A stretch of DNA of 64,000 bases from Streptomyces sp. NBC_01288. GTDB lineage: Bacteria > Actinomycetota > Actinomycetes > Streptomycetales > Streptomycetaceae. The notes below the pieces were generated by a model that was given only the letters and a program-made list of their open reading frames with translations, was not told the DNA's origin and did no database searches. The stretch lies in the NCBI RefSeq assembly GCF_035982055.1, contig NZ_CP108427.1, positions 1,488,001 to 1,552,000 on the forward strand. Reading direction: 5' to 3'. Positions 53,823 to 63,006 of this stretch are shown here, piece after piece; the first letter of the stretch is position 1; every line of letters starts with the position of its first letter. Position numbers and translations under genes: made by a program.

Positions 53823-54749
53823 ATGGATCTGCGCCACCTGAAGTACTTCCTCGCCGTCGCCGAGACCCGCAACTTCACGCAGGCGGCGGCCAGTTGCTAT
53901 GTCGCGCAGTCCGCCCTGAGCCAGCAGATCGCCCGCCTGGAGAAGGACGTGGGTGCCCGGCTGTTCAGCCGCACCAGTCGTTCCGTACGACTGACGGCCG
54001 CCGGGGAACTGCTCGAACCGCTGGCCCGCCGCATCCTCGCCGACGTCGACAACGCCACGGCGGCCCTGGACGCGCTGTCCGGGCTGCGGCGCGGGCGGCT
54101 GCGCCTCGGCCTCGTCCAGACGCGCGCCTCCTCGGTGGACCTGGTCGAGGTGATGGCCGACTACCACGCCCGCTACCCGGGCATCGACTTCCATGTGACC
54201 AACGCGCCCAGTGTGGAGATGGCCGCGTCGGTGCTGGCCGGGGACCTCGACATCGCGGTCGTCGGCCTCGGTCCGCGCCAAGTCCCGGAAGGACTCGACC
54301 ACTTCGTCCTCGCGAGTGACCCGCTCGTCCTGATCGTGCCCGCCGACCACGCCCTGGCCGACGCGGACGCCGTCGACCTCGCCGATCTGCCGGAGAGCCA
54401 CCAGCTCATCCAGTTCACCCGGGGCAGCGGGCTGCGCCGCCAGGTGGAGGCCGCGTTCGCCCGGGCCGGAGTGGAACCCGGCCAGCACTTCCAGGTCGGC
54501 CAGATACAGGACATGATCCGACTGGCGGCACGGGGCATCGGCGTGACGGTCGTACCGAGGTCGTCGGTGTTGGACGACTCCGCACTGGGCGCGAGCCTCA
54601 GCGACGTCCTGCCGTACGGCGCCCGCGCACTCCGCATCGCGGACGAGGCGGCGGTGCACACCATCTGCGCGGTCCACGACAGCAAGCGGCTGGCGCCGGC
54701 CGCGGCCGCGTTCCTGGAAGTGGTGGAGCGGCACGCGATCAGGGACTGA
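53823..54749 (+). CDS. LysR-family transcriptional regulator
   Basis: The protein has 308 residues from ATG 53823 (MDLRHLKYFLAVAETRNFTQ). The helix-turn-helix continues AAASCYVAQSALSQQIARLE, and the periplasmic-binding-like effector domain runs from about 90 to 300. It is divergent from the YtcJ-like amidohydrolase across 175 bases, the classic LysR-target layout, so it probably activates that gene in response to its substrate. Confidence 0.93.
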   Translation: MDLRHLKYFLAVAETRNFTQAAASCYVAQSALSQQIARLEKDVGARLFSRTSRSVRLTAAGELLEPLARRILADVDNATAALDALSGLRRGRLRLGLVQTRASSVDLVEVMADYHARYPGIDFHVTNAPSVEMAASVLAGDLDIAVVGLGPRQVPEGLDHFVLASDPLVLIVPADHALADADAVDLADLPESHQLIQFTRGSGLRRQVEAAFARAGVEPGQHFQVGQIQDMIRLAARGIGVTVVPRSSVLDDSALGASLSDVLPYGARALRIADEAAVHTICAVHDSKRLAPAAAAFLEVVERHAIRD

Positions 54750-54905
54750 GCGGCACAGCGTCCAGGGCTCGGGCGATCGATCGCTGTCACCGATTGCTGC
54801 ATCCGCATCCATATGTTGGACGAACCGCTCCCGTGGCGCGACGCTCGAAAGAGGAAACGGGGAGACCGGGAAACCGGGAAACGTCCAGCGAATGGGAGCA
54901 ATGCC

Positions 54906-55643
54906 ATGTCTGCCGTACTGCGGGACGCGTGGACGACGGTCGTCCCCGACATGAAGGACCGGCACGGCCCCCTCCCTCCCCTGATGCTCGCGCTGACCGT
55001 GGTGACCGGACTCGTGGACGCCTTCAGCTATCTCGTCCTGGGCCATGTCTTCGTCGCCAACATGACCGGCAACGTCGTCTTCTCCGGCTTCGCGATCGCC
55101 GGCGCGGCGGGCTTCTCCCTGGCCGCCTCGCTCGCCGCCCTGGCCGCGTTCGCCCTCGGCGCCCTGCTCGGCGGCCGCCTCGCGCACGGAGCAGCCGCCC
55201 ACCGAGGACGGGTCCTGCACCTGGCACTGCTGCTGGAGACGGCCTTGGTCCTGGCGGCGTACGTAGTCGCCCAGATCGCCGACATCTCCCACGTGACCAC
55301 GGCTGTCCAGTACGCGCTGATCGCCCTCCTCGGCCTCGCGATGGGCGTGCAGAACGCCACCGCCCGTGCCCTGGCCGTACCCGACCTGACCACGACCGTC
55401 CTCACGCTCACCATCACCGGAGTCGCCGCGGACAGCCGCCTCGCGGGCGGCAAGGGCAGCAAGGTCGGCCGCCGGGTGCTCTCGGCCGGAGCGATGTTCG
55501 CCGGTGGTCTGGCCGGTGCCGTCACGGTCGAGCACGGCGGCCGGGCGCTGCCCCTGCTGTTCGCCGCGGTACTGCTGGTGGCGGCCTCCGTCACAGCGTT
55601 CGTCCTGACCCGCTCGGACGCCTCGTGGACGAAGCCGCTGTGA
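54906..55643 (+). CDS. DUF1275 (YoaK-type) membrane protein
   Basis: The protein has 245 residues from ATG 54906 with GGGAGCA upstream. Six or seven helices are seen, and the family signature is clear: LTVVTGLVDAFSYLVLGHVF and VANMTGNVVFSGFA, then AMGVQNATARALAVPDLTTT. The function of this family is unknown. Its stop overlaps the aquaporin start (GTGA), so the two are co-expressed. Confidence 0.92.
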   Translation: MSAVLRDAWTTVVPDMKDRHGPLPPLMLALTVVTGLVDAFSYLVLGHVFVANMTGNVVFSGFAIAGAAGFSLAASLAALAAFALGALLGGRLAHGAAAHRGRVLHLALLLETALVLAAYVVAQIADISHVTTAVQYALIALLGLAMGVQNATARALAVPDLTTTVLTLTITGVAADSRLAGGKGSKVGRRVLSAGAMFAGGLAGAVTVEHGGRALPLLFAAVLLVAASVTAFVLTRSDASWTKPL

Positions 55644-56434
55644 ACAGAGCCGTCGTGAAGGAAGCCGCCCTGAAGGACACGTCCCCAAGTCCCCCGTGGC
55701 GGCGCACACTTCACTCCGCGCTGCTCGAACTCGCCCTCACCGCGGTCATGTTGTTCGTCGTGGCGACAACGGTCCGCTGGCTGCTGGGCACCATCGACCC
55801 GGCGCACGGCGGCTGGTGGAACACCCCGGAAGGCAGACTCCTCGCGGTGGCCCCCCTCTCCGGCTACACGGTCACCGCCGTCATGCTCTCCCCCTGGGGC
55901 AAGGTGACCGGCGGTCACATCAACCCGGCGATCACCCTCGCGATGTGGCGCTACGGCCGTACACCGGGCCGCGATGTCGCGCCGTACATCGCCGGTCAAC
56001 TGATCGGATCCCTGCTCGGCATCGCGGCCGGACGACTGGTCTGGGGCCCGGTGTTCGCCTCCCCGGCCGTGGACTACGCCGTCATCCGCCCTGCTCCCGG
56101 CTGGAGTTGGGCCGCCGTAGCCCTGATCGAGGCCGCCACGATGTTCGTCATCGTCGCCGTCGCGGGAATCGGCGTCTCCAGCCGCCGACTCGGCCCGTTC
56201 ACGCCGTGGGCGGTCGGCACGATGATCGCCAGCCAGATCATCGCCTTCGGCACGCTGTCCGGTGGAATCGCCAACCCGGCAAGGGAGTTCGGGCCGGCGG
56301 TGTTCGCGGGGGCGCCCTCGCTTCTGCCCGTCTATCTGCTCGCCCCGCCGCTCGGGGCGCTCGGGGCGACGGTCGTGGTCAACCGGGTCAACGTCAGGAC
56401 GCGGCGCAGGCGACACTTCAGCCCGTGCGAATGA
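55640..56434 (+). CDS. Aquaporin/MIP-family channel
   Basis: The protein has 264 residues from GTG 55640, overlapping the previous stop. It has six helices and the two pore motifs GGHINPAITLAMW (about 92) and GIANPAREFGPA (about 212), both with intact NPA. The Arg after the second NPA is the selectivity residue. It conducts water or small neutral solutes. The 3' end overlaps the convergent NACHT gene by 17 bases. Confidence 0.92.
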   Translation: MNRAVVKEAALKDTSPSPPWRRTLHSALLELALTAVMLFVVATTVRWLLGTIDPAHGGWWNTPEGRLLAVAPLSGYTVTAVMLSPWGKVTGGHINPAITLAMWRYGRTPGRDVAPYIAGQLIGSLLGIAAGRLVWGPVFASPAVDYAVIRPAPGWSWAAVALIEAATMFVIVAVAGIGVSSRRLGPFTPWAVGTMIASQIIAFGTLSGGIANPAREFGPAVFAGAPSLLPVYLLAPPLGALGATVVVNRVNVRTRRRRHFSPCE

Positions 56435-57527
56435 TCTTCAACGTTGTCGGCAGCACTTCGTCACCGACCGTTCTCACGGTGGACGGCACCCGAAGGATGC
56501 GCAGGGAGGGCACGAACTGCAGCGAACTGACGTCCACCTCGGGGAGGGGAGTTTCCAACGTCAGCTCGACGAGACGAGGGAACTTGTGGAGCCATTTCCA
56601 GGAACAGCGCATGTCCGCCGCGATGCACAGCCCTACGAGGCGGTCCGGTACACAGTGGCTCTCGATTTCTTCGACACTGAGAGGCGACGTGATCCGCAAG
56701 TAGGATCTGCCACCGAAACGGCGCAGGGTCCGCAGTTCCCTGCTGCTTGAGACGACGAAGTAGAGGCCGTCGTCCTCCCTCAGATCCGCGATGACCTCCT
56801 CGGCGTAGCGATCGGTGTCGAACCGAGCCCAGGCGAGGGCGAGTTCAGCACGTACTCGCTTCTCCTCCGCGGCCCGGAAACGCGTCAATACCGGGATGGC
56901 GGCATCGGTGCCGATCCGAACTGCCGCGAGCACGGTGAAATACGCCTCGTCGGCGGTCAGGCCCTCGGGCCCCGGCAGAAGTTCCAACACCACCGGACCG
57001 ACATCCGCGAGCGCACGCGCTTGGTCCACCGAGCGGGGCGGGATGAGTTTCTCGGCACGGCGCTGGACTTCGGTTCGCACCTCGGGGTCGAGCTCGGTGG
57101 CGTCGTCCAGGCAGGCCGCGGCCAGCAGATGGAGCCGGTACCGGGTGTCCTTGGACGAGTCACCACGTTCGATCAGTCCGGTGAGCAGCCGCGTTCGCTC
57201 AGCCGGGCGCGCGTGAGCGACGGCCATGCGGACAACGTCCTCCCACTGGTCGAGATGGGCGTTTCCGCCGAGGAAGTCGAAGTCGAGACTCTCCACGGCG
57301 GCCCTGGCACCGAGGTAGTCCTGAAAAGTTCGGTGGACGAACTGCATGGTGCCCTCGACCGGTTCGATGAGCAGTCCGCTCCGGACCAGGAGGTGACGGT
57401 AGATCTGTTTCGCCGTGCCCTGCTCAGCGACGCGAGGCATCGACGTCAACGCCTGGGACAGGAGATCCACGACGTCCTTCGCGTCCATCTCCGAACGGCC
57501 GTTGCGGATCAGCCAGTACGCGAGTTT
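56418..57527 (-). pseudogene. NACHT NTPase, C-terminal part, separated by an amber codon
   Basis: This stretch is the same reading frame as the gene above it after the TAG at 57528. It encodes KLAYWLIRNGRSEMDAKDVV, then FVHRTFQDYLGARAAVE, the usual winged-helix end of a NACHT module. Helical repeats follow (RTRLLTGLIERGDSSKDTRY), and a C-terminal leucine-rich-like region (LRTLRRFGGRSYLRI, FPRLVELTLETPL, SLRILRVPSTV) that probably senses a ligand. An ATG at 57488 could restart translation but would give only this sensor part. Without read-through or reversion the full protein is not made. Confidence 0.8.
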
Positions 57528-59045
57528 CTAGATCAGCTGTACCTGGTGCGTCTCACCGATCCGCATGTCACCCGTTTTGTAGATACCGCGCTCACGGTCT
57601 CTCCGTGACAGCAGCATCGACAGGGCCGCGTCATAGAGTTCCTTGCGTCCATCGGGCAGATAACCCCTGCGGTCACGGTGGAGCGCGCAAATGAGGGCGC
57701 ACATCAGCGGGTTCGTCGCAAGCCGGTCGAGTTCCTGCTTGGCCCTTACCGCGTAGAGGAGTTCCTTTCCGTACGCATCGCCACTGCCTGCCGCCTTGTG
57801 CCAGCGTTTGATGAACGCGGCGACATCGTCACGGCTCATGGGAGCCAGGTCCAGTTCCGTGAACTTCTCGCTCGCCAGCCAGTTCTCCTGCACCGCCGAG
57901 GGACGCGACGTGACGAGCCAGTGGTTCCTCGGGTACGAACCGACAAGATCCCGCAGCCAGTTGCGGGCTTCCTCACGTTCCTCCTCGGGCATCTCATCGA
58001 TTCCGTCGATGAGCATGAGGCCGCGCCCGGCGGTCAGTACTCGGTCGTACCAACCCGTGGGCTGGGCGGGAGCGATCGGGCACCCCACCGCCGAGAGGAA
58101 CTCGTTCGGGGCAGGCAATCGCGCTCCGGCGCGAGTCAGGGAACGCATGGGCAGCACGAACGGCACCAGTCCATGCAGGTACAGGAGATGCTCGTCGACG
58201 TCGCTGCGGGCGGCACTCACCGCCAGCCATTGCACGAGAGTGGTCTTCCCCGACCCCGCGACCCCGCGCATGAGGACCCGGGCACGCCCGGCCAGGACGT
58301 GTTCCGCCGGCATCGTCAACGGCATCTTCCCTGCCGCGGTCCCCGTGGCCTCCAGGCTCAGATAGGCGGCATCCAACGGCCATGCCCCCGACGCCGTGGC
58401 CAGATCGAGGCCGAAGATGGTCAGCTTGCCGTGCTTCGTCGAGATATAGCTCGCATACCGCGCCTCGAAACTGCCGTCCGCCGGCGAGGGCGTTCGCATG
58501 ATCAAGGTATCGATCTTCGACGACAGTTCCTCGATCCGGCGACTCTGCTCGACGAGGGTGCGGGGCACAAAAGTCGATCTCGTCGTGAAGAAATGGAGGA
58601 TGTGCAGGCAGGCGGTGTCCACCACCTGCGCATGCAATAGCACCGCATCACTCGAAAGTCCGATCGTGGCAGCCTGATTGCTCGACCGGAGGCTCCGTGA
58701 CAACTCCAGATGGCCGAGCTGAACGGCCTGGACGTCGTCCATGTCGATGTGCTCCAGAAAACACAGCGAGTGGGTGACGGCGTTCACCACGGCACGTTGC
58801 TCGAAGCGGGGAAGTCGTTCCGAGACACCGGTCGACAGCGCCGCGCGCTCGACCAACTCTTCCGAGATCTTGCGGAGTTCGACATCTGTGAGAGTCCGCT
58901 TCTCTCCACGGAACGACACCAGGCCGGAGATGCGGACAGGTCTGTCGACCAACCCCGCGCCGGGCCCGTCCGCACGAAACAGCTTCTTCACCAGCGGGCC
59001 GACGACGCTCGACGCGAGACGGGCCCCAACACTTACGGCTTCCAT
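57528..59045 (-). CDS. NACHT NTPase, N-terminal part, ended by an in-frame TAG
   Basis: The product has 505 residues from ATG 59045. About 1-215 is a helical N-terminal domain of the type found on actinobacterial NACHT proteins. The NTPase has Walker A in VLMRGVAGSGKTTLVQW (about 260-275), Walker B GLMLIDGIDEMPEEE (about 340-352) and sensor VTSRPSAVQ. It ends in QVQLI at TAG, and the same frame continues for 369 more codons. A CAG-to-TAG change is the simplest explanation. Bacterial NACHT proteins of this kind include anti-phage defence proteins. The gene stands alone, with a 600-base gap upstream. Confidence 0.85.
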   Translation of the reverse strand: MEAVSVGARLASSVVGPLVKKLFRADGPGAGLVDRPVRISGLVSFRGEKRTLTDVELRKISEELVERAALSTGVSERLPRFEQRAVVNAVTHSLCFLEHIDMDDVQAVQLGHLELSRSLRSSNQAATIGLSSDAVLLHAQVVDTACLHILHFFTTRSTFVPRTLVEQSRRIEELSSKIDTLIMRTPSPADGSFEARYASYISTKHGKLTIFGLDLATASGAWPLDAAYLSLEATGTAAGKMPLTMPAEHVLAGRARVLMRGVAGSGKTTLVQWLAVSAARSDVDEHLLYLHGLVPFVLPMRSLTRAGARLPAPNEFLSAVGCPIAPAQPTGWYDRVLTAGRGLMLIDGIDEMPEEEREEARNWLRDLVGSYPRNHWLVTSRPSAVQENWLASEKFTELDLAPMSRDDVAAFIKRWHKAAGSGDAYGKELLYAVRAKQELDRLATNPLMCALICALHRDRRGYLPDGRKELYDAALSMLLSRRDRERGIYKTGDMRIGETHQVQLI

Positions 59046-59645
59046 GGCGGCATCAGCCTAGAACTCCCCTGGGGCGCAAGGCAGTTCAACCGATCACAAT
59101 GCCCTGAATGATCACCAAGATGACCAGAGGGCGCCAAACTGTGCCCTCACTCTGACAGAGCGTCGAGCAGAGCGACCGCCGAATGCGCTACGGCACGGAA
59201 TCGGCAAACCTGGAGAACAGGTCGAGGCACGGGAAGACTGCGTATGCCGGACTGCCTCAGACCCGAGACAGCGCTCGGGTCCGGCGTCGGACGAACAGAG
59301 CTACTACGTCGACAGGACGAGCAGAACCTGCGGCGGCCAGGGGCCAAGGCCCCGACCCGGACGCCGCCTTCGAGAGCACAGGTTCACAGCTGGTCGTTGC
59401 CGGTCATCGCCGGCAAGTACCGACGACCGGTGGCTCCGCTGCCGAGGAGGATCGGCCGCGTAACGCGGTCCCGACCTCTGCCCTGATGACCACCGACAGG
59501 CAGAGCGATGCTCTGGCCGGCCCCTTCACGGAAACCCTTCCGCCTGGCAGAAGCCGCCTTGCCGACCCGCCGTCCGCATCAGGACGCTGGGTCCAACCAC
59601 GGCTCGCGGGGCGCCGAAGCCCCGCCGACAGGGACGGGACCGCCA
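59046..59645. other. 600-bp region with no recognised gene
   Basis: It separates the NACHT gene from the Rieske operon. All frames through it give Arg/Pro-rich products without family features, and codon bias does not favour any of them. It should hold the promoters of both flanking transcripts, but I see no clear boxes or repeats. Confidence 0.5.
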
Positions 59646-60710
59646 ATGCCGCACACCACCGCCTTCGCCCGCAACCAGTGGTACGTCGCCGCCTACAGCC
59701 ACGAGGTCGGCCGCGACCTGCTCGGCCGGACGATCCTCGGCGAACCCCTCGTCTTCTACCGCACCGAGGACGACGGCACCGCCGTAGCGCTCCACGACCG
59801 GTGTGTGCACCGGCGGTTCCCGCTCTCCGAGAGCCGCCTCGACGGGGACCGGATCGTGTGCGGGTACCACGGCTTCACCTACGACACGACGGGCACCTGT
59901 GTGTACGTGCCGGGGCAGAAACGCATCCCCCGCACCGCCCGCGTCGCCTCCTACCCGGTGGTCGAGCAGGACGCGCTGGTCTGGGTGTGGATCGGCGACC
60001 CGGCGCTCGCGGACCCGCAGGTCATCCCCCGCGCCCCGCACCTCGCCTCCCCCGACTGGGTCACCGTCAGCGGCATGGAACCGATCGACGCCGACTACGG
60101 CCTCCTCGTCGACAACCTCCTCGACCTGTCCCACGAGACGTATCTGCACGGCGGTTACATCGGCTCCCCCGAGGTCGCCGAGACACCGATCACCACGGAG
60201 GTCGACGAGGGCGCCGGCGTCGTACGGGTGAGCCGGCACATGGGCGACGCCGAGTGCCCGCCGTTCTACGCCAGGTCCACCGGGATACAAGGGCGGATCA
60301 CCCGCTGGCAGGACATCGAGTACCACGCACCCTGCCTCTACCTCCTGCACAGCCGGATCGCCCCGGTCGGCGTCCTGCCCGAGGAGGACGGCAGCGACCC
60401 GAACGGTTTCCACACCGAGATCACCTACGCCATCACCCCCTCGTCGGACGGCAAGGTGTACGACTTCTGGGCGGTCTCGCGCGACTGGGCCACCGACGAC
60501 GCCGAGGTCACCGAGTTCCTGCGCGGCAACAACCACACCGTCGTCATGCAGGACGTCGACGCGCTCAACCTCCTTCAGAAGACGCTGGGTTCGGAGCGCG
60601 GTGGCTACCAGGAGCTGAGCATCAACATCGACACCGGCGGTCTCGCCGCCCGCCGTATCCTCGCCCGGCTGGTCGAGGAGGGCGCCAAGCCCGTGGAGAA
60701 GGTCCAGTGA
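59646..60710 (+). CDS. Rieske-type aromatic oxygenase, VanA-like oxygenase subunit
   Basis: The protein has 354 residues from ATG 59646. The Rieske cluster motifs are CVHRR (Cys and His near 53-55) and CGYHGF (near 72-75). The mononuclear iron site is in DNLLDLSHETYLH. It lacks a separate beta subunit, as in the VanA/dicamba demethylase group that O- or N-demethylates methoxylated aromatics. The stop overlaps the start of a 59-residue protein (GTGA), followed by the reductase, so all three are co-translated. Confidence 0.9.
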   Translation: MPHTTAFARNQWYVAAYSHEVGRDLLGRTILGEPLVFYRTEDDGTAVALHDRCVHRRFPLSESRLDGDRIVCGYHGFTYDTTGTCVYVPGQKRIPRTARVASYPVVEQDALVWVWIGDPALADPQVIPRAPHLASPDWVTVSGMEPIDADYGLLVDNLLDLSHETYLHGGYIGSPEVAETPITTEVDEGAGVVRVSRHMGDAECPPFYARSTGIQGRITRWQDIEYHAPCLYLLHSRIAPVGVLPEEDGSDPNGFHTEITYAITPSSDGKVYDFWAVSRDWATDDAEVTEFLRGNNHTVVMQDVDALNLLQKTLGSERGGYQELSINIDTGGLAARRILARLVEEGAKPVEKVQ

Positions 60711-60886
60711 CCGCTCCGACCGGCGAGGTCTACCGCATCGACTGGCTGCCGGGCACCGACATCCTGCACGGCACCTGCCACTGCGGCCGAGAGCACACGT
60801 CGCAGGACCCGATCGAGATGTGGGAGTGGATGCTCGCCCACCCCCGCGGCCACGCCGTCGACGATGCGCAGGGAGCCGACGCATGA
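60707..60886 (+). CDS. 59-residue protein between oxygenase and reductase
   Basis: VTAPTGEVYRIDWLPGTDIL begins at GTG 60707 on the oxygenase stop, and its own stop overlaps the reductase ATG (60883), so it is clearly translated. It contains GTCHCGREHTSQDP, with two Cys and one His close together, and a Trp-rich segment MWEWMLAHPRGH. The Cys-x-Cys...His cluster could bind zinc or iron. Typical VanAB pairs have no such partner. I do not recognise a family. Confidence 0.75.
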   Translation: MTAPTGEVYRIDWLPGTDILHGTCHCGREHTSQDPIEMWEWMLAHPRGHAVDDAQGADA

Positions 60887-61818
60887 CCATCTACGAGGCC
60901 GAACTCGTCGTAGAAAAGCGTGAGTTCGCAGCCGACGGCGTACTCGCCCTCGCCCTGCGCCACCCGCTCGGCGAGCAACTCCCCACCTGGGAACCGGGCG
61001 CCCACATCGACGTCCTCCTCGGCCCCGACCTTGAGCGTCAGTACTCGCTGTGCGGCGACCCGGCCGACCGTACGACATGGCGGATCGCGGTGCTGCGGGA
61101 GCCGGACGGGCGGGGCGGATCGGCTTACGTGCACGGGCAGTTGGGGCACGGCGACAAGGTGCGGGTACGCGGCCCGCGCAACCACTTCCGGCTGGAACCC
61201 GCCGCCCGCTACCGCTTCGTCGCGGGCGGTATCGGCATCACGCCCCTCCTCCCGATGCTGGCCGCGGCCGAGGCGGCGGGCGCGGAGTGGAGCCTGCTCT
61301 ACGGCGGTCGCACCCGTAACTCCCTTGCGTTCACGGAGGAGTTGGGCCGCTACGGCGACCGCGTCACCGTCGCTCCGCAGGACGAGGTCGGGCTGCTCGA
61401 CCTGCCGTCGGTCCTGGACGACGTTCCGGACGGCACCCTCGTCTACTGCTGCGGTCCCGGGCCGCTGCTCGACGCGGTCGAGGCACGGTGTCCCGGTGGC
61501 ATCCTGCACGTCGAGCGGTTCCAGCCCAAGGCTCAAGTCGTGGGCGCCGACAGCGAGTTCGAGGTCGTGCTGGAGCAGAGCGGGAAGACGGTCACCGTTC
61601 CGGTGGGCGTGTCCGTGCTCGACACCGTGCGCGCCGCCGGGGTCGAGGTGCTGTTCTCCTGCACCGAGGGCACCTGCGGAACCTGCGAGACCGATGTCCT
61701 CGAAGGCACCCCGGACCACCGCGACTCGGTGCTGAGCGAAGAGGAACGGGCGGTCGGCGAGACGATGCTCATCTGCGTCTCGCGCTGCCTGGGAAAGCGG
61801 CTCGTCCTGGATCTGTGA
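60883..61818 (+). CDS. VanB-like oxygenase reductase (FMN/NADH, C-terminal 2Fe-2S)
   Basis: The protein has 311 residues. The flavin-binding barrel shows RQYSLCGDP, and the NAD domain VAGGIGITPLLPMLAAAE and YCCGPGPLLDAV. The plant-type ferredoxin at the end has CTEGTCGTCETDVLEG and a final Cys in LICVSRC. The domain order matches phthalate dioxygenase reductase and VanB. It supplies electrons to the oxygenase encoded upstream. Confidence 0.93.
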   Translation: MTIYEAELVVEKREFAADGVLALALRHPLGEQLPTWEPGAHIDVLLGPDLERQYSLCGDPADRTTWRIAVLREPDGRGGSAYVHGQLGHGDKVRVRGPRNHFRLEPAARYRFVAGGIGITPLLPMLAAAEAAGAEWSLLYGGRTRNSLAFTEELGRYGDRVTVAPQDEVGLLDLPSVLDDVPDGTLVYCCGPGPLLDAVEARCPGGILHVERFQPKAQVVGADSEFEVVLEQSGKTVTVPVGVSVLDTVRAAGVEVLFSCTEGTCGTCETDVLEGTPDHRDSVLSEEERAVGETMLICVSRCLGKRLVLDL

Positions 61819-61828
61819 CGGCGTCGGA

Positions 61829-61897
61829 CGACACAGCGAAAGCGCACTTCACGACACAGCGAAAGCGCACTTCACGACACGGCAAGAGCGCACTTCG
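61829..61897. repeat. 23-bp tandem repeat x3 after the reductase stop
   Basis: CGACACAGCGAAAGCGCACT plus TCA is present perfectly at 61829 and 61852 and in altered form at 61875. The array begins 10 bases after the stop. Confidence 0.93.
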
Positions 61898-61907
61898 GTA
61901 ACTGTCA

Positions 61908-61958
61908 ACAATATTGTGAGCACTAGGCATTGACCTGGCCGCGACGGGGCCCTACGTT
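61908..61958 (+). promoter_or_regulatory. Operator ACAATATTGT and promoter TTGACC-N17-TACGTT
   Basis: The palindrome TCAACAATATTGTGA (core 61908-61917) resembles FadR/FCD-type GntR operators. It lies 12 bases before a good -35 (61930-61935) and -10 (61953-61958) pair, which would drive the ABC importer genes from 62038. Confidence 0.65.
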
Positions 61959-62037
61959 CCCGCTCAACACCCATTGAGCACCACTGTGCGATCTGCGCAC
62001 AGCCTGTCGGAACACCGTCGTCTGCACAGGAGTTGCC

Positions 62038-63006
62038 ATGCGTCGTCTGCTCGTCGGCCTCGCGGCCGGATCCATGCTGGTCGCCGCGTCGGCCTGCGGT
62101 TCGTCCGGCAACGGAGCGTCGGACAACACCGGTTCGTCCACCGGCACCACCACGGTCAAGGTCGGAGTCATCCCCATCGTCGATGTCGCCCCGCTCTACC
62201 TCGGCCAGAAAGAGGGCTTCTTCAGCAAGCACGGCCTGAAACTGTCGATGACGCTCGCGCAGGGCGGCGCGGCCATCGTGCCGGGTGTGGTCAGCGGCCA
62301 GTTCCAGTTCGGCTTCTCCAACATGACCTCCCTGATGCTCGCCGAGTCCAACAACGTGCCCGTGAAGGCCATCGCCAACGGTGTCGCCTCAACGGGCGTG
62401 TCCGGCAAGGACTTTGGCGCCCTCGTCGTCAAGAAGGGCAGCACCCTCAAGTCGGCGAAGGAGCTGGAGGGCAAGAAGGTCGCGGTCAACACCCTGAAGA
62501 ACATCAACGAGACGGCCGTACGCGAATCCGTCCGCAAGGCCGGCGGCGATCCGGACAAGGTCAAGTTCGTGGAGCTGGCCTTCGACCAGATGCCGGCCGC
62601 CCTCGACAAGGGCCAGATCGACGCCGCGATGGCCGTCGAACCCGCGCTCACCACCATGCTGAACCAGGGCGCCCAGCAGATCGCCTGGCCGCTGGTCGAC
62701 GTGGCGCCGAACCTCACCGTCGCCATGTACTTCACGTCGACGGCGTACGCGACCAAGAACCCTGCCGTGGTGAAGAAGTTCCAGGAGGCCACCGCCGAGT
62801 CCCTGGCCTACGCCGACGCCCACCCGGACGAGGTCCGGCAGATCGTCGCCACCTACACCAAGGTCCCGGCGAGCGTGCTGGCGAAGGTGATCCTGCCCAA
62901 GTGGCCCGCCGATCCGAACCGTTCGTCGATCGAGACGCTGGAGAAGCTGAGCGTGACGGACGGTCTCTTCAAGACGGCCCCCGACCTGGACAAGCTGCTT
63001 CCGTGA
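62038..63006 (+). CDS. NMT1/SsuA-type substrate-binding lipoprotein
   Basis: The protein has 322 residues from ATG 62038. The lipobox is ASAC (Cys 20) and the mature part begins VKVGVIPIVDVAPLYLGQKE, the signature of nitrate/sulfonate/taurine/pyrimidine-precursor binding proteins. Its place directly behind a demethylase-type oxygenase operon suggests an aromatic or sulfonated ligand. The stop overlaps the permease start (GTGA). Confidence 0.9.
   Translation: MRRLLVGLAAGSMLVAASACGSSGNGASDNTGSSTGTTTVKVGVIPIVDVAPLYLGQKEGFFSKHGLKLSMTLAQGGAAIVPGVVSGQFQFGFSNMTSLMLAESNNVPVKAIANGVASTGVSGKDFGALVVKKGSTLKSAKELEGKKVAVNTLKNINETAVRESVRKAGGDPDKVKFVELAFDQMPAALDKGQIDAAMAVEPALTTMLNQGAQQIAWPLVDVAPNLTVAMYFTSTAYATKNPAVVKKFQEATAESLAYADAHPDEVRQIVATYTKVPASVLAKVILPKWPADPNRSSIETLEKLSVTDGLFKTAPDLDKLLP

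Noticed and set aside
59183..59645. A possible gene in the gap before the Rieske oxygenase
   Set aside because: The frames have no recognisable features, poor start regions and merely run on into the next gene.
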